From: Scleromitrula shiraiana
Taxonomy: Eukaryota; Ascomycota; Leotiomycetes; Helotiales; Sclerotiniaceae
Assembly (NCBI GenBank): GCA_028455995.1
Contig: JABELC010000002.1
Location: 2,604,001 to 2,668,000 of the forward strand
Reading direction: 5' to 3'
Length of the DNA: 64,000 bases
Shown: positions 59,057-64,000 of the stretch, one piece after another
How positions within the stretch are numbered: position 1 is the first letter of the stretch
Layout: each line of letters starts with the position of its first letter
Translations under genes and position numbers: made by a program
The notes under the pieces: generated by a model
What the model saw: the letters and a program-made list of their open reading frames with translations, nothing else
What the model was told of the DNA's origin: nothing
The model's database searches: none

Positions 59057-59643
59057 TATCTGGTACTATGGATGTAGATGTTTTATTTATTTATTTATTT
59101 ATTTCATCTAGTAACGTTTTTATTCTTATTGATTGCTATTTATTGATATTTATTGCTATTTATTGATATTTATTGATATTCAAATAAAGAGAGACAAGGA
59201 AATGAGGAATAAATAGAGAAAGAGAGGGATTTTCAATGTTCTATTTCAACAAATGTATCTTGCAAATGCAAAGGTTCGAAAAGTTGTGGAGGTGGAGGTG
59301 AAGGTGGAGGTGAAGGTGGAGTGGTTAGGGGTTAGGAGGTATCTCCGTATTAGGGTTACTCAGGTTCGGAAAAGATATACTCGGTATCATATCATAGTAT
59401 CATATCATAGCTAGTATCATATCATTTCATATCATATCATTTCGTATTTGATAGGAATAGTAGGAATATCATGTTTGATTAAGAATAGGAATATCATATT
59501 TGATAGGAATAGGAATATCATATTTGATAGGAATATCTAGAAAGGGACAAGTCACTTTTAAACAACGATCATCTTTATAAATAATAAAAATAAGTGAATC
59601 AATCCTGGAAATGGGATGTTGAAGTTTAAACAAGTCTTACGTC

Positions 59644-59651
59644 TTACGTCA
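59644..59651. promoter_or_regulatory. TTACGTCA, CRE/ATF-like site
   Basis: A full match to the bZIP ATF/CREB-type octamer, inside a run of three ACGTC cores, about 390 bp upstream of the unknown gene at 60039. Assignment is by motif only. Confidence 0.35.
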
Positions 59652-60038
59652 CGTCCATGGCATTATCCTTTTCCTTTTTATATGGTTAATGGTAAATGGT
59701 TAATGGTTAACGGTATTGATATATATCTTGCTTTCTCTCTATTTGATGCATAGTTTTTTTTTCTTCCTTCAAACGTCTGATTCAGATTCGCTTTAACGGT
59801 TCAAAAGTGATATGTGAGCAAGTTATAATATTTACCTTTTAGCTTTCCAAGGTTTTCTTCAATTACCTTAAATACTTACTTGAACTCATCCAAATCAACT
59901 TCCATTGAACTTTAACCTTCGAAATTCGAATTTACTTCTTGTTCAAACTACCAAATTCTCAAACTTGGTATCATATCATATCATACACATAAAACAATCA
60001 ATACCTACCTCATTAGAATATACTCAACCATCACAAAG

Positions 60039-60632
60039 ATGTCCACAAACAATCCAACGCAAAAGCACCCCGAAAGAGCATTCGCTCTCCAAAAATACCT
60101 CCTCCTCCACTCCCAACACGACGCCCTCCAAAAACATATCAACCAAGTCACCGCCACTCTCCCCTCACCCACAAACTGCACCACAAATCCCATGGGCATG
60201 AGCAATCGTCATCCCTCCATCTCCTCCACCTCCAGCTCCGAATGCGATACCCCCATATCCCCACTCACACAGACACGGCCACACATCCAACCAAACACCG
60301 CCCCCCGTCATCGAAGAGGCAGTCTCCCTTCCTCATTCCAATACCAACATTTTCAAAACACGCACGGCGGACGTGATCATCGGACTAATTCCCTCCCGCC
60401 GGTAATCGACGATATCAAGGCGGAAGAAATCGAAGAGGACGAGATGAAATTGAAAAATGTCAATCAGCAGATTAAGACGACGTTGACGGATTTGCTGAAT
60501 TGTGAGAGTGTGAGGGGCGATGCGAGGTATAGGATGTGGGTGCAGAGTAGGCTTATGGATACGGAGAGGGAGTTGAAGGTGGGGAGGTCGAGGAGTTGTG
60601 AGAGGAGGAGGAGTGTTGAGGGGGAGTTTTAA
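60039..60632 (+). CDS. Unknown fungal protein, 197 residues
   Basis: A single exon from a good-context ATG (aaagATGT). The N-terminus (ERAFALQKYLLLHSQHDALQ) is helical; the middle third is Ser/Thr/Pro-rich and probably disordered; the last 80 residues are charged and helical, with EEIEEDEMKLKNVNQQI, a CESVRGDARYRMWVQSRL segment and an Arg/Ser-rich end. I do not recognise a domain. The change from C-rich to G-rich codons near 60430 coincides with the start of the helical tail. Codon character and conservation-like blocks argue that it is a real gene. Confidence 0.68.
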   Translation: MSTNNPTQKHPERAFALQKYLLLHSQHDALQKHINQVTATLPSPTNCTTNPMGMSNRHPSISSTSSSECDTPISPLTQTRPHIQPNTAPRHRRGSLPSSFQYQHFQNTHGGRDHRTNSLPPVIDDIKAEEIEEDEMKLKNVNQQIKTTLTDLLNCESVRGDARYRMWVQSRLMDTERELKVGRSRSCERRRSVEGEF

Positions 60633-61121
60633 GGGGGAGTTTTAAGGGAAGGGCATGGATTGTGGTTTGGTTGGTTGGTTGGTTGCGCGGGCTGGCTGGG
60701 CATAGGCTAGATGGATGCCTGTTGCCCGTTGCCGGATAATGGCGAATGGTGAATGGTGAATGGTGAATGGTGAATGAACGAAGGAAGGATAGATGATGAT
60801 ATCACTGCAGCGTGTCTTTAACAATACTCAAACAAACGGGTAAAATGGCGTTCTAAAGGGAAAAGAAAAAGGTTATTAGATGGGATGTAGAAAAGGTTCC
60901 CTTCCCTGGTTGACGGACTGGACTTTTCTACATCAGGTTGTATGTATGTATTTGATACCCCACAAGCTAGCTATCTGCAGCGACGACCGTTTAAATATTA
61001 TTTATTTATTTGTTTATTTCTGTACATTCGCATTCTTAATGTTATTTATTGCGGACTCTGAACTGTGAACTGAGAACTGTGAGCCGTGAACTAATAGTCT
61101 TCAAGCAAATATATTTTTATA

Positions 61122-61191
61122 TCTTCTTCTTCTTCTTCTTCTTCTTCTTCTTCTTCTTCTTCTTCTTCTTCTTCTTCTTCTTCTTCTTCTT

Positions 61192-61221
<30 letters not shown>
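61122..61221. repeat. 100-bp TCT/AGA trinucleotide tract
   Basis: About 33 perfect copies, a homopyrimidine run on the plus strand. It is the longest perfect microsatellite in the window and open as a Phe/Ser/Leu tract in translation, which is not evidence for a gene. Confidence 0.95.
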
Positions 61222-61222
<1 letters not shown>

Positions 61223-61327
61223 ATAAACAACTTGAAAATAAACCTAGAAGTCTAGGTATGCATATAACATAGTCACCAAATATAATGGGTTTTCAATCCG
61301 TCGGTCATACAAAGTAACTCCTCACCT

Positions 61328-61351
61328 TCATTCCATTCCATTCCATTCCAT
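61328..61351. repeat. TTCCA pentanucleotide repeat
   Basis: Four to five tandem copies in intergenic DNA. Confidence 0.8.
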
Positions 61352-62201
61352 ATACCAACCTCCTCGCTTTTTCCAACAGCATCAGCACCAACAACCAATA
61401 TTGCAACTTGAATACAACCCTTCAAGTCATCTCAGCATGATTGAAATATCCCCCAACTTCTTATCGGAAATCGATTAATTGATTGATTAATTGATTAATC
61501 AATCAATCCTCCAGTAATTAACCCACGATCGTAACATAGTTGTTAGATATCTCGTTTCGCAATACTTATGCAATGCAATTAATACATGCAATGCTACCTA
61601 AATACATATGATCCCTGGATTATTACTTCCAGAGGATTTACATCCCAGACGAAACCAACCCCCCCCCCGATAGACCGGATTACCGCATATGTCTAGGGCT
61701 ATTTGCTGTATCTTACTATGAGGTAGGATCGACGTATGTAAGTAAGAATGTACCAATATGTTGCAAATGTTGCAAATATGTTTTGCAAATATTGCCACGT
61801 AGAAGGATGTTTTCATACTAAACTCGAATCAAGCTTCAAAAATTTAGGTGGCTATGCGTTGGAATTCTTTATCAGGCTGGATATATCCGGAAATAAATCC
61901 TCCCTTCATACTATACATATACCACTGCCACTGCATACGTGCTGTGATATCATATTTGCAATCGGATATTAGTATTCCGAATGTATGCTTTGTTTGATCT
62001 CCAATAGATTTTTAATAGATTTTTATTTATTTATAGAGGGATTGTTTTTGGGTGAGAGGGATATATATATATAGAAGTACTCGAGTTGAGATACTTTATT
62101 ACTTACAGTTACACGGATATTCTTGATAAAATAAGAAAGGATTAAGAAGGAGAAATATTTGATATATTTTGAGATTTGGAATTGGGATTTGGAAAGATAA
62201 G

Positions 62202-64000
62202 ATGGAGAAGTGTGCGGATAATAGGATTTCCTCGCAGAATAAGAGTGCTTGGTTTGGGTTTATTAAGGTATGCTTTTCTCTTCCTGTTAAGAGATGGATG
62301 GATGAGTCGAAGGAGAATGCATTGTGTAGACTATGAGGTGTATGGACCCATCTGTTCGAAGACATAATGTCGATTGAGATAGATAGCTTGACTTCAAGGA
62401 CAGAAATCTGCAATTCTGTACCATGGCAAATCTCATCACACTACCAAACCAAACAATCTCACTCACCAGTAACTAACTCTTGGATAGTCAATCGCAACCT
62501 TCAAAGGCGATCTCAGTACCCTAACCGCACCCCCATTCCTCCTCTCCCCCCAATCAATCGTCGAATATCCCACCTACTGGGCCGAACACCCATCTCTATT
62601 CATCGCGCCCACATTATGCTCTTCTCCCGAAGAACGAACCCTATTGGTATTAAAATGGTTCATTAGTACGTTGAAATATCAACATAGTGCGAGGGAAGAA
62701 GATGGGTCGAGGAAGAAGATGAAGCCGTTGAATCCGTTTTTGGGAGAGTGCTTTTTGGGGAGGTGGGTGGATGATGAGGGGGAGGGGTGGGGGAGGACGG
62801 AGTTGGTGGCTGAACAGGTCAGGTTCGTAGCTGTTTCTTTTTGGGTTTATTATTTTATTATGGAATAGAAATGATAGAATGGAAGAATTAAACATATACT
62901 AACATAATAAATTCGATAGTCACCACCCACCAGCAACAGCCTATAATATCTGGAACGACAAGCATGGCGTCCAAGTAAGCATTCTCTGAACAATCTCTCC
63001 ACTCAACCAATAAACTAACACATCTTCCCTCCTAGCTCCAAGGAACAATAGCTCCTCACTCAACATTCAACACAACAATCCACATCCGACGCCAAGGCTA
63101 CTCCCTCCTATCACTAAGCCAGCACTCCGAAACCCACCTTATAACTATGCCGCCCATCCATCTCGTCGGTATCATGAGCGGTTCCATAACGCCCGAGTTA
63201 AGCGGGACGAGCCACATACGCTCCAGTAGCGGATATACGACCACGATTAAGTATTCAGGGAAGGGCTGGATCGGGGGAACCGCCAATTCATTCACTGCAA
63301 TTATCTCGAAAGACGGGGGAGGAAAAGACGAAGGAATCTTCAGAGTCGAGGGACAATGGAGCGGGGATTTCACGGCGTGGGATCTCCGACGCGGCGAAAA
63401 TGAGAAGAAGAGAATATGGGGATTTAATACGGGGGATCTTCAGAGGAGAGATTTGCAGGTTGCGGATGTGAGGGATCAGAGGGAGTGGGAGAGTAGGAGG
63501 GCGTGGTCGGGGACGGCGGAGATGATTAGGAGGGGGGATTATAGGGGGGTGGGCAGGGAGAAGGGCATGATTGAGGAGGAGCAGAGGGGGGAGAGGAGGA
63601 GGGAGGTCAGTGAGGGGAGGGTGTGGAGACGGAGATTCTTTAGTAGGAGGGTTAGTGGGGGGGATGAGGTATTGGATGGTTTAGCGAGGGGCCTGGATGG
63701 TGTGGATATTGATATGGAAAATGAAGGGGGGAGTTGGGAATGGGATGGGAGGAAGTATGGGGGGTTTGTTGGTGGCGTGTGTGATGATGTGGGTGTGGAT
63801 GTGGATGGGGATGGGGATGTGGATGGGGTGGAATCAACACCATCACCATCACCAACACCATCACCATCACCATCATCTACAATTATAACCACAACCACAA
63901 CCACAACCACAACCACAACCACAACAACCAAAACGAACACAGAGATAGGCAATGCTAACACGGCAAGTAAAAAAAACTATAGCAGGAAAACAAGATGGGA
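62202..64000 (+). CDS. KES1: Oxysterol-binding protein of the Kes1/Osh4 type, 3' end outside the window
   Basis: Four exons, 62202-62267, 62488-62822, 62920-62974 and 63036->64000. The short form has no PH or ankyrin domain: the lipid-binding barrel starts at once (KSAWFGFIKSIATFKGDLS, LTAPPFLLSPQSIVEYPTYW). The family hallmark EQVSHHPP falls on the exon 2/3 junction (about residues 131-138) and is made only by this splice. MKPLNPFLGECFLGRW, GWIGGTANSFTAII and IEEEQRGERR are further signatures. Such proteins exchange sterol and PI4P between membranes and temper Golgi export in yeast. Unusually, after the barrel the frame continues through an Asp/Gly/Val stretch, a Ser-Pro stretch and a Thr tract coded by ACC-ACA repeats (from about residue 405), and is still open at the right edge. 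Confidence 0.92.

Larger units (their letters stand above)
56701..60038. other. Intergenic region dominated by simple repeats
   Basis: This 3.3-kb spacer contains GGGAT repeats (56731-56754), CATA repeats (57084-57116), CTGGA repeats (57792-57820), GAAA repeats (about 58465-58500), GATA repeats (58655-58691) and TATTTAT(T)GA-type tracts near 59090-59180. It also has two overlapping inverted repeats at 58949-59056. A TTACGTCA site is present at 59644. No gene is supported. Confidence 0.55.
60633..62201. other. Intergenic region with long TCT tract
   Basis: About 1.6 kb. It contains GAATGGT repeats (about 60744-60774), a 100-bp TCT tract (61122-61221), TTCCA pentamers (61328-61351), and an AT-rich TGATTAATTGATTAA stretch near 61475-61505. 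No gene is supported. Confidence 0.55.

Noticed and set aside
61049..61255. Open frame with a poly-Phe tract
   Set aside because: It is only the TCT microsatellite read in one frame.
63539..63961. Minus-strand open frame with a long Val tract and Ser/Pro/His-rich end
   Set aside because: It is the reverse complement of the oxysterol-binding protein exon; the Val tract is the antisense of the ACC-ACA Thr repeat.
1..64000. tRNA, rRNA, snRNA genes and thiamine-type riboswitches
   Set aside because: I looked for A/B-box pairs, long conserved rRNA blocks and riboswitch cores and saw none convincing by eye; a covariance search would be decisive.

Overview
The window is nuclear DNA from a filamentous ascomycete. 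The evidence is spliceosomal genes with short introns (mostly 50-150 nt, GT-AG with two GC-AG cases), many pyrimidine- and microsatellite-rich intergenic stretches, and a eukaryotic gene set (20S proteasome alpha-2, Ypd1-type phosphotransfer protein, Ime2-type kinase, mannan mannosyltransferase, Stc1-domain protein). The style of the lineage-specific proteins and the low-to-moderate GC suggest Leotiomycetes, perhaps Sclerotiniaceae (Botrytis/Sclerotinia-like); that placement is inference.

Layout. 1-0.94 kb: 3'-truncated Stc1-domain gene (minus). 0.94-7.86 kb: intergenic DNA and the leader of an Ime2/MAK-type kinase (7.9-10.3 kb, plus). 10.3-14.4 kb: microsatellite-rich convergent spacer. 14.4-16.0 kb: mitochondrial pyruvate dehydrogenase kinase (minus). 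16.7-21.7 kb: a dead ABC-C (MRP-type) transporter with at least four independent lesions. 22.3-23.5 kb: SGNH-like membrane protein (plus). 24.0-25.9 kb: sphingosine-1-phosphate lyase (minus). 26.8-27.8 kb: Mnn10/Mnn11-type mannosyltransferase (minus), divergent from mannose-6-phosphate isomerase (29.5-30.9 kb, plus). 31.4-32.4 kb: RING-CH membrane E3 ligase (minus), divergent from proteasome alpha-2 (33.0-34.2 kb, plus), which converges on an RCC1-repeat protein (34.3-36.0 kb, minus). 37.2-39.4 kb: Hsp70-like ATPase (plus). 41.3-42.2 kb: zinc-finger-like unknown (minus). 44.2-45.8 kb: coiled-coil unknown (minus). 47.3-48.3 kb: 2H phosphoesterase of the AKAP7/ASCC1 type (plus). 49.0-49.9 kb: Ypd1/HPt protein (minus). 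49.9-56.1 kb: no resolvable gene. 56.1-56.7 kb: Hmp1/CsbD-like small protein (plus). 60.0-60.6 kb: unknown (plus). 62.2 kb to the right edge: Kes1/Osh4-type oxysterol-binding protein, 3' truncated (plus).

This is a core-gene neighbourhood rather than an accessory island: no biosynthetic cluster, intact transposon, tRNA or CRISPR-like array was seen. Two links between neighbours make metabolic sense: the isomerase supplies the GDP-mannose pathway used by the divergent mannosyltransferase, and several genes (S1P lyase, oxysterol-binding protein) concern membrane lipids. The most unusual signals are (1) abrupt within-exon switches of base skew from A/C-rich to G/T-rich on the coding strand, repeated in many unrelated genes with the same polarity at the 3' end; (2) the decayed ABC-C gene whose two ATP sites are both destroyed; (3) a striking excess of pentanucleotide microsatellites between genes; (4) several compact palindromes and hairpins in promoters and spacers. 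I found no convincing new defence or mobile system.
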